Of a stretch of 64,000 nucleotides of DNA, positions 45,484-54,508 are shown piece after piece. A model generated the notes under the pieces. The model saw only the letters and a program-made list of their open reading frames with translations. It did not search any database and had not been told where the DNA came from. A program made the position numbers and the translations under genes. The stretch covers positions 2,294,001-2,358,000 of the forward strand of contig CBDHDW010000013.1 in assembly GCA_965261915.1 (NCBI GenBank), in the 5' to 3' direction. The stretch is from JAIBDK01 sp965261915 (GTDB taxonomy: Bacteria > Pseudomonadota > Gammaproteobacteria > Arenicellales > Poriferihabitantaceae). The first letter of the stretch is position 1, and each line of letters opens with the position of its first letter.

Positions 45484-47505
45484 GTGACAAACCCGTCAAC
45501 AGTGCAGGTTGTCTTTACGCCGTCAGGCAAACGCGGCGAAATTCAGTCTGGTAAATCGGTACTGGAAGCCGCGCAGCAACTCGGTGTCGACCTGGATACG
45601 GTTTGTGGCGGACGCGGTATCTGTGATCGTTGTCAAATTGACCACAGTGTTGGTGAATTTGCCAAACATAAAATTCATTCAAACGCCGACCATCTGTCTC
45701 CGCTAAGCGCCAGCGAGAAAGCATTTTTTCCGCAAGGGACTGACGCAACACGACGATTGGGCTGTCAGGCGAAATTGCTGGGTGATGTTGTTATCGACGT
45801 GCCGCCAGAAAGCCAGGCTCACCGACAAGTGGTTCGCAAACGACTGGATGTGCACAACATCAACGTTAATCCCACTATTCGCTTGCATTACGTAGAAGTG
45901 CCTGAGCCGAACATGCACGATCCTACCGGCGACTTGCAGCGCACCAAGGATGCGCTTGAATTTGATTGGGGTCTGACAGATATCGATTTTGATTTCCATC
46001 TGCTTGGCACGCTGCAAACGGTTTTGCGGGAGGGAGAGTGGAAAATTACGGTTGCGGTTCACAATGAAAAACAGGCCATCGCAATCTGGCCCGGTTTGAA
46101 AAATCGTGTGTTTGGTGTCTCTGTCGATGTCGGTTCGACCACCATTGCTGCGCATCTTTGTGATTTGGTCAGCGGTGAGGCATTGGTCTCCACCGGACGA
46201 ATGAATCCGCAGATCCGTTTTGGCGAAGATTTGATGAGTCGGGTTTCATACGTCATGATGAATCCCGGTGGCGAAACGGATATGACCCGTGCAGTTCGTG
46301 AGGCATTGCAGGGGTTGGTGGATGACCTTGTTTCAGAAGCCGGTGAAGATATTAACGATGTCGTCGATATGACGCTGGTGGGAAATCCAGTAATGCACCA
46401 TCTTCTTCTCGGCATAAATCCGGTAGAACTGGGCGGTGCTCCATTTGCTTTGGCGACGGACAGTGCCGTTCATATTAAGGCAATTGATCTTGATATTGTC
46501 GTCAATCCGGGTGCGCGCGCCTATATTCTGCCGTGCATCGCGGGACATGTTGGCGCAGATGCCGCAGCAGCGACGTTGTCAGAAGCGCTGTATGAGCGTG
46601 ATGAACTGACATTGTTAGTGGATGTTGGCACTAATGCAGAAATTGTACTTGGTAACAACAACAAGATGGTTGCCGCATCGAGTCCCACCGGGCCGGCTTT
46701 CGAAGGCGCACAAATCAGTGGTGGCCAGCGTGCGGCACCCGGTGCAATTGAACGGGTAAGAATCGATAAAGATACCCTGGAGCCTAAGTTTCGAATTATT
46801 GGCAGCGAACGCTGGTCTGACGAAGCAGGGTTTGCCGAAGATATTCAGTCAACCGGGATAACCGGAATTTGCGGATCGGGAATAATCGAAGTCATCGCAG
46901 AAATGTTTCTTGCGAGAATCATCAAAACCGACGGTGTAATTGACGGCGCTATGGCATCAAAGACCAATCGTATCATTGCCGACGAAAAAACCTATAGCTA
47001 TACGTTATATGATGCAGGTCAGGTCAAAATAGAAATCACACAAAACGATGTTCGTGCGATTCAGTTGGCAAAAGCAGCGCTCTACGCAGGCGCAAGATTG
47101 CTAATGGATAAACTCGGTGTTGAAACCGTTGACCGGATTCGTTTGGCGGGAGCATTTGGTGCTCATATTGATGTCAAATATGCCATGGTTCTGGGCATGA
47201 TTCCGGACTGCGAGCTTGAACATGTTACCTCTGCAGGGAATGCGGCAGGGACAGGTGCAACTATTACCCTGCTTGATACGGATGCCCGTTTTGAAATTGA
47301 GGACATGGTTCGGCGAATTCAAAAAGTGGAAACCGCAGTTGAGCCAAAGTTCCAGGATCATTTTGTCGAAGCACTGGCTATTCCCCATAAAACCGCACAA
47401 TTTAAGCTGCTTCAAAAAGAAGTAGACCTTCCTGCTCCTTCGGAGTCTGCGTCTGGAGACGATTCGGGCAGTGGTCGTCAACGGCGGCGACGCAGACGTT
47501 CCTGA
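45484..47505 (+). CDS. RamA-like corrinoid activation protein (2Fe-2S plus ASKHA domains)
   Basis: 673 residues. An N-terminal 2Fe-2S ferredoxin domain (DTVCGGRGICDRCQID, then RRLGCQAKL) is followed by a linker and a C-terminal ASKHA ATPase-like domain (GVSVDVGSTTIAAHL, LVDVGTNAEIVLG, GGQRAAPGAI, ITGICGSGIIEV, IRLAGAFGAHID). Such proteins reductively reactivate oxidised cobalt(II) corrinoid proteins using ATP. The GTG start at 45484 is without a strong ribosome site. The C-terminus ends in RQRRRRRRS. Last gene of the methyl-transfer module. Confidence 0.88.
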   Translation: MTNPSTVQVVFTPSGKRGEIQSGKSVLEAAQQLGVDLDTVCGGRGICDRCQIDHSVGEFAKHKIHSNADHLSPLSASEKAFFPQGTDATRRLGCQAKLLGDVVIDVPPESQAHRQVVRKRLDVHNINVNPTIRLHYVEVPEPNMHDPTGDLQRTKDALEFDWGLTDIDFDFHLLGTLQTVLREGEWKITVAVHNEKQAIAIWPGLKNRVFGVSVDVGSTTIAAHLCDLVSGEALVSTGRMNPQIRFGEDLMSRVSYVMMNPGGETDMTRAVREALQGLVDDLVSEAGEDINDVVDMTLVGNPVMHHLLLGINPVELGGAPFALATDSAVHIKAIDLDIVVNPGARAYILPCIAGHVGADAAAATLSEALYERDELTLLVDVGTNAEIVLGNNNKMVAASSPTGPAFEGAQISGGQRAAPGAIERVRIDKDTLEPKFRIIGSERWSDEAGFAEDIQSTGITGICGSGIIEVIAEMFLARIIKTDGVIDGAMASKTNRIIADEKTYSYTLYDAGQVKIEITQNDVRAIQLAKAALYAGARLLMDKLGVETVDRIRLAGAFGAHIDVKYAMVLGMIPDCELEHVTSAGNAAGTGATITLLDTDARFEIEDMVRRIQKVETAVEPKFQDHFVEALAIPHKTAQFKLLQKEVDLPAPSESASGDDSGSGRQRRRRRRS

Positions 47506-47770
47506 TTCATTTTTACCACGCCGGTGATACGCTGGCAGGATGCGAAATACGCGCCATATTACAAACGGGGATACGGTATTGGTCGTTATATCGAGGAGAA
47601 GGGATTTAAGCGTGTATATAGGACGAAAAAATTGTGACGTGATGTGTATTGGTGTTGGCTACGATTTGTTTTTTGCAACAACATACCGCGTTTTGTGGTG
47701 ACCAACCCGTGAAAGGCGTTTTCGTTGAATATGTTAGAATGATTGCCGCATTGAACAAAGTGGTGGAATT

Positions 47771-50545
47771 TTGACAAACGACAACAAGCCTGTGCAGACA
47801 AAAGGCCGCACCAGCCTGGATTACTATCACAGCCCAACTCAGTTCCGGTTTGACACCTGGCATAAACTTTCTGAACTCAGTGCAAGGATATGTTGCAAAC
47901 AAGAACGCGAGCAAGACACTAACCCGCTTTCAATAAAAATACAGACGCTTCTGGAAACGCTTAATACCATCGAGGAGTATCATGCTTTTCCGTCCGACGA
48001 CGATTTTAATTTGCTTTGGCGGTTGTTGAAAAGGGCGGACTACGCAAACTTATCGTGGGGTGTCGAAACGGTTGTTCGTGCACTGTCTGGCGGTAGTTAT
48101 CGATTGCGGGAAACCGACCTGGTTGCGGAATTTGAGCAGGAGCAACATGAGTACAATAGCGCTCAAAAAGACAAAAGTGAATCTGCCCAAAATCACAACA
48201 AACCTTATTTTGAAGTTTTGTTTGTCGACAAAAATGCGAAGCGTGAATCGCGGACGTTAAAACGTGGGCTGGAAAAGATTAGTCGGGAGGAAGATAACTT
48301 TGTTTACAACATAGTTACGGTACCCAGCTTCGAAGATGCGCTGATTGCGGTTTTATTTAATTACAACATTCAGGCTTGTGTACTGCGTTATGAATTTCCC
48401 CTGCGCTCCAAAAACCATTTACAAATCCTGCAACGCTATCTTAGCTCCATCAGTGATGTCGAATATGAGGATATGCCCGATATTGGTTGTGGGCCGCTGC
48501 TCGGGCAATATCTTGCGCAACTGAGGCCGGAGCTCGATCTCTATCTGGTTACCGATCAATCAGTGGAGACGATTGCCGGTAGCTATGCCAGGACCTTCCG
48601 TAGAATTTTTTATCGTCAAGACGATTTTCTTGAACTGCATCTGAATATGTTAAGAGGTATTCAGAATCGATACGAAACCCCCTTCTTTAATGCGCTAAGA
48701 ACTTACAGCAGAAAACCCACCGGGGTGTTTCATGCAATGCCGATTTCGCGCGGAAAGTCCGTAACCAAGTCCCACTGGATTCAGGACATGGTGAAGTTCT
48801 ACGGTATTAATATTTTTCTTGCCGAAACTTCGGCAACATCCGGCGGACTTGATTCCCTGCTGCAGCCCCATGGCCCCATCAAAAAAGCACAAGAGCTTGC
48901 TGCCAGGGCATTTGGTGCGAGGCGCACTTATTTCGTTACCAACGGCACCTCCACCGCCAATAAGATTGTTGTGCAGGCATTAGTTAAACCCAGAGATATT
49001 GTGCTGATTGATCGTGATTGTCATAAATCCCATCACTATGGCATGGTACTTGCCGGGGCGCATGTTTCTTATCTGGATTCATATCCATTACATGAGTTTT
49101 CCATGTATGGCGCGGTCCCTCTGCAAACGATCAAAAGACGTTTGCTCGAATATCGCGATGCCGGAAAGCTGGATCAGGTAAAGATGTTGTTGCTCACTAA
49201 CTGTACTTTCGATGGTGTGGTTTATAACGTTGAACGGGTTATGGAGGAGTGTTTGGCAATTAAGCCGGATTTGGTTTTTCTTTGGGATGAAGCCTGGTTT
49301 GCATTTGCGGCATTCACGCCCACTTATCGTCAGCGTACAGCAATGGCAACGGCCCGGAAACTGGCGAAAAAATATCGAAGTGAAGACTATCGGGCTCGCT
49401 TTGAAAAACAGCAAAAGCAGTTGGGCGATAATCCAGATATTGCAACGATGCTCGGCATGCAACTGCTTCCGGACCCTGATAAGGCAAGAGTCCGGGTATA
49501 TGCGACTCAATCCACCCACAAATCATTAACGTCTTTACGGCAAGGCTCAATGATTCATATCTATGATCAGGATTTCAAGCAGAAATGTGCCGAGCCATTT
49601 GATGAAGCGTTTATGACGCATACCTCTACTTCACCGAACTACCAGATTGTGGCTTCACTGGATATCGGACGTCGCCAGGTCGAGTTGGAAGGGTACGAGA
49701 TGGTTCAAAAGCAAATCGAACTGGCGATGTCCATCCGAGAGCAGGTTGCCACCACGCCAAAGCTCACCAAGTATTTTCGGTTTCTGGTGGCGAGAGATTT
49801 GGTGCCTGCACAATATCGCCCGTCGAATATCGAAGCCTATTTCGACTCAGAAACGGGCTGGGCCAACGATCATATGGAGCAGGCCTGGGAAATGGATGAT
49901 TTTGTAGTGGACCCCACACGCCTGACACTCTTTGTCGGTGCCACAGGCATTGATGGTGATACCTTCAAAAATCAGTTATTGATGGACAGGCATGGAATAC
50001 AAATAAACAAAACTTCCCGTAACACCGTTTTGTTCATGACCAATATCGGCACAACCAGAAGTTCTGTCGCATTTCTCATAGACGTGCTGAACAAGATTGC
50101 CAACGACCTGGAGCAGGAACAGGAAGAATACGGCAGATCTGAAAGAAAGTTGTTTGAGAAACGGGTTAAATCATTGACGAATGAACCGCCGCCGCTTCCC
50201 GACTTCAGTTATTTTCACAATGCGTTCCGCCATGATCAGGACGCAGAAACCCCTGAAGGAGACCTTCGCAAAGCTTTTTTCCTCGCGTACGATGAAGAGA
50301 ACTGCGACTATATTGATATCACCGAGCACGATGTCGAAAAGCAAATCGAAAATGGACGTGAACTGGTGTCTGCAAGCTTTATAATTCCTTACCCGCCCGG
50401 TTTTCCGATTCTTGTCCCTGGACAGCTAATCAGCGCCGATATTATCGGTTTTATGAAAAAGCTCGACGTTAAGGAAATTCATGGTTACCAACCCGAACTT
50501 GGGCTTCAGGTATTTTCGGAAGCGGCTTTAGAAAAGTCCCGGTAG
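47771..50545 (+). CDS. PLP-dependent Orn/Lys/Arg decarboxylase family protein
   Basis: 924 residues, longer than the 700-760 of inducible decarboxylases. There is an N-terminal extension of about 150 residues, then a receiver-like wing domain (YFEVLFVDKN), the fold type I core (FVTNGTSTANKIV, DRDCHKSHHYG, FLWDEAWFAF) with the Schiff-base lysine in STHKSLTSL (Lys584), and a C-terminal domain (IPYPPGFPILVPGQLI). It should remove CO2 from lysine, ornithine, arginine or an analogue. Start TTG 47771. The next gene starts 36 bases later. The substrate is not determined. Confidence 0.88.
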   Translation: MTNDNKPVQTKGRTSLDYYHSPTQFRFDTWHKLSELSARICCKQEREQDTNPLSIKIQTLLETLNTIEEYHAFPSDDDFNLLWRLLKRADYANLSWGVETVVRALSGGSYRLRETDLVAEFEQEQHEYNSAQKDKSESAQNHNKPYFEVLFVDKNAKRESRTLKRGLEKISREEDNFVYNIVTVPSFEDALIAVLFNYNIQACVLRYEFPLRSKNHLQILQRYLSSISDVEYEDMPDIGCGPLLGQYLAQLRPELDLYLVTDQSVETIAGSYARTFRRIFYRQDDFLELHLNMLRGIQNRYETPFFNALRTYSRKPTGVFHAMPISRGKSVTKSHWIQDMVKFYGINIFLAETSATSGGLDSLLQPHGPIKKAQELAARAFGARRTYFVTNGTSTANKIVVQALVKPRDIVLIDRDCHKSHHYGMVLAGAHVSYLDSYPLHEFSMYGAVPLQTIKRRLLEYRDAGKLDQVKMLLLTNCTFDGVVYNVERVMEECLAIKPDLVFLWDEAWFAFAAFTPTYRQRTAMATARKLAKKYRSEDYRARFEKQQKQLGDNPDIATMLGMQLLPDPDKARVRVYATQSTHKSLTSLRQGSMIHIYDQDFKQKCAEPFDEAFMTHTSTSPNYQIVASLDIGRRQVELEGYEMVQKQIELAMSIREQVATTPKLTKYFRFLVARDLVPAQYRPSNIEAYFDSETGWANDHMEQAWEMDDFVVDPTRLTLFVGATGIDGDTFKNQLLMDRHGIQINKTSRNTVLFMTNIGTTRSSVAFLIDVLNKIANDLEQEQEEYGRSERKLFEKRVKSLTNEPPPLPDFSYFHNAFRHDQDAETPEGDLRKAFFLAYDEENCDYIDITEHDVEKQIENGRELVSASFIIPYPPGFPILVPGQLISADIIGFMKKLDVKEIHGYQPELGLQVFSEAALEKSR

Positions 50546-50581
50546 TGGATGGGTAACTGCGGAAGAAAATGAATTGAAGTT

Positions 50582-52306
50582 ATGAATTTCGAGCAATGTC
50601 TGAAAAAACTGCAGGCCCAAATTGAACCTAAAGCAAGATCGGTCTGGAAACAGGGTTGTATCCATGCTGACAACTTGTATCAGGCTGTTCGACCACGCGT
50701 TCAAAAAGGCCTGGAGAAAGGCATAGATCAGGCGAACGAACTATACAGGGAACACGCGCCAACCGTCATCCGTGCTGCGAGCGAGCTGAAACAAAAAGCC
50801 ACTGAAGCATTTAAAACAAAATCTATTCACCCCGGTAATCCGAATATGAAAAAGCTAAAAAACATATCTGATATTCGACGATTTTTTCATCGTAATGAAA
50901 CCCCTATCTACTTTATTAGTGCGACAAATTTCAACTTGCTCGGTATCAGTGAGTGGGTGCGAAATTTTCGCTACATAAACTATCTGGATTGTTTCGACGG
51001 TCGTCACCCCAATGTTCGTATTCCATCAGAGCAGCCGCATCGCGAATTTTCGGGAATTGAGGACATTAATAATTACATGCTCCAGCATAAGGAAGTGATG
51101 GACTACGTTGATTACCGCGGACCTGGCGGCAAGGCGGTATTTTTGATGTTTGATCAGGAGACTGAGCGTTTGTGCAAGGATATTGGGCTGGATGTCTGGT
51201 TCCCTTCCGCCGACCTGCGCCAGAAAATGGACAATAAAATTGAAACTGTTCGAATCGGGAATCGTGCAGGAGTGCCAAGTGTGCCCAATGTTCTGACAAA
51301 AGTGGAAAGCTACGAACAGCTCCAGGAAGTATCAAAGGATTTGGCTGACGATCTGGTGTTGCAATCCGCATTCGGTGATTCAGGGAAAACCACCTACTTT
51401 ATTTCGAGCGAAGAAGATTGGGACAAATACAGTGCTGATATCGTCGATGAAGGCGAAATTAAAGTCATGAAACGCGTAAACTGTCGTGGCTCAGCCATTG
51501 AAGCGTGTACAACGAAAAGAGGCACTATCGTTGGGCCATTAATGACTGAGCTGGTGGGTTTTCCTGAACTGACGCCGTACAAGGGTGGCTGGTGTGGAAA
51601 CGAGATTTTCGCCGAGGCATTTACACAGGACATTCGTGATAAGGCGAGGAACTATACTCGTGCCTTTGGTGAGGCTTTACGCGAAGAAGGCTATCGAGGC
51701 TATTTCGAACTCGACTTTTTAATTGATCTCGATAATGGCGAGTTGTATCTGGGCGAGTTAAATCCGCGGGTTACCGGAGCCAGTTCCATGACGAATCATG
51801 CGGCTTTTGCTCACGCCGATGCCCCATTATTTCTATTTCATTTGCTTGAGTTTTCTGATGTCGATTTCGAATTGGATATCGATGCTTTGAATGAACGATG
51901 GGCTGATCCAGACAATATTGACGGCTGGAGTCAGTTAGTCATTAAACATGTAGACGACAGCGTGGACTATATCACTGAAGCACCGGAGTCCGGAATCTGG
52001 AGGATGCAGGGTGACAACTCAGTTACGTTGACGCGATTTGACTACCATCGACGTGCGGTTGAAGACGAAAACCACGGTTTCTATTTGCGCATAAGTGGTG
52101 CCGGGGACTACCGTTACAAAGGCGCAGATTTAGGCATATTGATAACACGAGGTCGATTGATGACAGATGACTTTGAACTAAATGATCGAGCCAAAGCGTG
52201 GATTGACGGTATTGTTGGGCAGTACACAGGGGTTTCACTTGATGAAGCAGAAAATGCACGAACCCCGCCGGTATCATTGGAAGACGGTGCTTTTAAAATT
52301 TTGTAA
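50582..52306 (+). CDS. ATP-grasp ligase (biotin-carboxylase-like)
   Basis: 574 residues. Residues 1-85 form a helical segment with an imperfect repeat (GCIHADNLYQAVRP and GIDQANELYREHAP). The ATP-grasp part spans about 100-480: a pre-ATP-grasp Rossmann-like start, the glycine loop region LQSAFGDSGKTTYFIS, KVMKRVNCRGSAIEA, and metal-binding end FELDFLIDLDNGELYLGELNPRVTGASSM. These enzymes join a carboxylate to an amine through an acyl phosphate. Between a decarboxylase and an Ntn hydrolase gene (five bases to the next start), it likely ligates the decarboxylation product. The substrate is inferred. Confidence 0.85.
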   Translation: MNFEQCLKKLQAQIEPKARSVWKQGCIHADNLYQAVRPRVQKGLEKGIDQANELYREHAPTVIRAASELKQKATEAFKTKSIHPGNPNMKKLKNISDIRRFFHRNETPIYFISATNFNLLGISEWVRNFRYINYLDCFDGRHPNVRIPSEQPHREFSGIEDINNYMLQHKEVMDYVDYRGPGGKAVFLMFDQETERLCKDIGLDVWFPSADLRQKMDNKIETVRIGNRAGVPSVPNVLTKVESYEQLQEVSKDLADDLVLQSAFGDSGKTTYFISSEEDWDKYSADIVDEGEIKVMKRVNCRGSAIEACTTKRGTIVGPLMTELVGFPELTPYKGGWCGNEIFAEAFTQDIRDKARNYTRAFGEALREEGYRGYFELDFLIDLDNGELYLGELNPRVTGASSMTNHAAFAHADAPLFLFHLLEFSDVDFELDIDALNERWADPDNIDGWSQLVIKHVDDSVDYITEAPESGIWRMQGDNSVTLTRFDYHRRAVEDENHGFYLRISGAGDYRYKGADLGILITRGRLMTDDFELNDRAKAWIDGIVGQYTGVSLDEAENARTPPVSLEDGAFKIL

Positions 52307-52311
52307 CGAAA

Positions 52312-53349
52312 ATGACCGATGCGGTAGACAAAACTTTTCAGTCCATCGCTGAGGATAAGCCTGGGGGAAAATGGGCAGCATTATTCGATAGTACCTGGTC
52401 TGAGTATCAGGCCTGGTTTCAAATTCAGGGTGATGCCGCACGACCATCCTACGGTGAATGCCTGAAACAACTCCGTCGGCACATGCCGGAGTTGCTGCCA
52501 ACCTATCGACAACTTACCGAGCTCGCCGGCGGTAGTGACAGCGCCGCACGTTTTTTATCCATGTATTGCCCGCCGCCGTATTTGGCAGGCTGCACTCAGG
52601 CAGTATGGACCGGTGAGGAACCGGTGTTGGTTCGAAATTATGACTACAACCCTGCAAGGCTTGAAGGAACTGTTTTAAAAACCCGATGGAATGAACAAAC
52701 CGTAGTCGCGATGATTGATGCATCGTGGGGAGTTCTGGATGGTATGAATGAATCCGGACTTGCCGTGTCTCTCGCTTTTGGGGGGCGTGTTGATGTCGGC
52801 AAGGGTTTTGGAATACCCATAATTCTGAGATACATACTGGAGTTTTGTCACGATACCAATTCCGCAATCGATGTTCTGAAACGTGTCCCAACACACATGT
52901 CATACAACATTACACTGATCGATAAACAGCAGAGGTTTTCCACTGTTTATATCACGCCAGATAAATCACCTGTGGTCAGGCAGATTCCAGTGGCCACCAA
53001 TCACCAGGGCAAGATTGAATGGGCTCGGCACGCCTGGGCAACGGCTACGCTGGAACGTGAAGCCGCGGTGCAGTCAATATTTTCCAATATCGAAGAGACT
53101 TCTGCTGGATTAGTATCCTGTTTCCTGAGGCCACCGGTTTTTAATGCGGCTTATCGACGTGGTTTTGGAACACTCTATACTGCGATTTACAAACCTTATT
53201 CCGGTACGGTCAGTTATCTATGGCCAAACCACGCCTGGCACTTTGATGAGAACTATTTTGCAGAACAACGAACTCAGGTCCGTTACGCGAATAACAATTC
53301 CCGGACATTTCAACCCACATTGCCTGCGTATCAGACAGAAAGAATCTAA
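52312..53349 (+). CDS. C45/AAT-type Ntn hydrolase or acyltransferase
   Basis: 345 residues. The nucleophile candidate is Cys94 in AGCTQAVW, followed by VRNYDYNPA, which is typical of isopenicillin N acyltransferase/choloylglycine-type Ntn hydrolases. DASWGVLDGMNESGLAVSLAFGG and TNHQG complete the family pattern. In AAT the Cys becomes N-terminal after autocleavage (here cleavage would fall between Gly93 and Cys94). The start is five bases after the ligase stop, so they are probably translated together. Role: amide transfer or hydrolysis in the same pathway, by inference. Confidence 0.8.
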   Translation: MTDAVDKTFQSIAEDKPGGKWAALFDSTWSEYQAWFQIQGDAARPSYGECLKQLRRHMPELLPTYRQLTELAGGSDSAARFLSMYCPPPYLAGCTQAVWTGEEPVLVRNYDYNPARLEGTVLKTRWNEQTVVAMIDASWGVLDGMNESGLAVSLAFGGRVDVGKGFGIPIILRYILEFCHDTNSAIDVLKRVPTHMSYNITLIDKQQRFSTVYITPDKSPVVRQIPVATNHQGKIEWARHAWATATLEREAAVQSIFSNIEETSAGLVSCFLRPPVFNAAYRRGFGTLYTAIYKPYSGTVSYLWPNHAWHFDENYFAEQRTQVRYANNNSRTFQPTLPAYQTERI

Positions 53350-53378
53350 ATCTTACTCAGTCTGACCAAACGCAATGA

Positions 53379-53786
53379 TTATTGAGGCGGGCTATCCGGA
53401 GATGGCATATCCAGATTCTGGCTATCGATTTGTTCGCTGCCATCCATCTCTTCATCGGTGTTTGCAAAACCCAAAGACTCGAGGTCATTACGAGTCCACC
53501 AGCACCAGAAGCCTTGTTCTCGTAACCAGGTGCTGAGTCGGTCCAGACTGTTCCATTCGCGTCCCGCTCCTCTGGCGTTATAAACACGAATTAACTGAGT
53601 ATCAATGTAGACCGCAACCGCCCAGGCATAGGGGTGTTTACTCTGGTCGCCGTATCCACCGCCCCGATGGGTCCGTGCTATGCGGTATACAACTGCATAT
53701 TCGCCCAATCTACTGGCTTCCCGCGTCGCAGCGAGGTCGGCCTGAGTAATTGATCCGGTGATTCCGAGATCGACATCTTGATCCAT
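53379..53786 (-). CDS. Hypothetical protein with Trp-rich motif
   Basis: About 135 residues from ATG 53786 (MDQDVDLGI); a longer frame starts at 53828. It is not recognised. It has AVVYRIARTHRGGGYGDQ, WAVAVYIDTQLIRVYNARG and WLREQGFWCWWTRNDL, then an acidic Ser/Pro-rich tail. No signal peptide or membrane helix. It converges on the Ntn hydrolase gene. It is probably a small soluble protein of alpha-beta type. Confidence 0.5.
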   Translation of the reverse strand: MDQDVDLGITGSITQADLAATREASRLGEYAVVYRIARTHRGGGYGDQSKHPYAWAVAVYIDTQLIRVYNARGAGREWNSLDRLSTWLREQGFWCWWTRNDLESLGFANTDEEMDGSEQIDSQNLDMPSPDSPPQ

Positions 53787-53919
53787 AGTGTTGACATATA
53801 GGATAATAATAGCTACATTATGAATCATGTTGTATTTGTTGACAACATTTTAAATTCTTTTTTAAATCTACTAATTGATCGTCTGGGTTATACAAATTCG
53901 GGCGATGGAGAAATGCAAA

Positions 53920-54426
53920 ATGGCATGTAAAGTTTCACCTGTTCCCAAAGGTTTTCATACTGCAACACCTTGTTTGGTTGTTAACGGTATCGAACAAGCA
54001 ACCGAATTCTATGTGGCGGCATTCGGCGCTACCGTATTAACCAAAACCAATGATCCTTCAGATTCATTCGCTGTACACAGCACGATTAAAATTGGTAATT
54101 CAATTATAGCGTTACAACAGGAAAATTCGGAAATCGGTTTTCTGTCGCCACTCTCCCTTGGCAACAGCGGGGGTCAGATCCATCTCTACGTAGAAGATGT
54201 TGATTCGCTTTGGGCCAGCGCAATGCAAGCTGGCGCTATTGCAATTTGTGATCCGGTCGAATCTTATTGGGGTGATCGTACCGCGACACTGGTTGACCCA
54301 CTGGGACACCGATGGTCATTGGCAAGTCGTGTTGAGGACGTATCTGCTGAAGATATCAGGCAAAGATCGGCTGCGCTTTACAACGCCGCAGAGCAAGCAG
54401 TATACGAAACAGAAATCGCAGTTTAA
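53920..54426 (+). CDS. VOC-superfamily (PhnB-like) protein
   Basis: 168 residues from ATG 53920 with ggag upstream. TATPCLVVNGIEQATEFYVAAFGA is the first beta-alpha-beta-beta half of a glyoxalase/bleomycin-resistance fold of the PhnB type, and QIHLYVEDVDSLWASAM with YWGDRTATLVDPLGHRW is the second. Metal ligands of classical glyoxalases are not all visible. The function is unknown. Confidence 0.78.
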   Translation: MACKVSPVPKGFHTATPCLVVNGIEQATEFYVAAFGATVLTKTNDPSDSFAVHSTIKIGNSIIALQQENSEIGFLSPLSLGNSGGQIHLYVEDVDSLWASAMQAGAIAICDPVESYWGDRTATLVDPLGHRWSLASRVEDVSAEDIRQRSAALYNAAEQAVYETEIAV

Positions 54427-54508
54427 TTCGCTGGTTTACGGATAGAACACCCATCCCGGTGTTAAACCCCGGGTATGGTAATAACAACAAACTATAAATC
54501 GGCAAATC

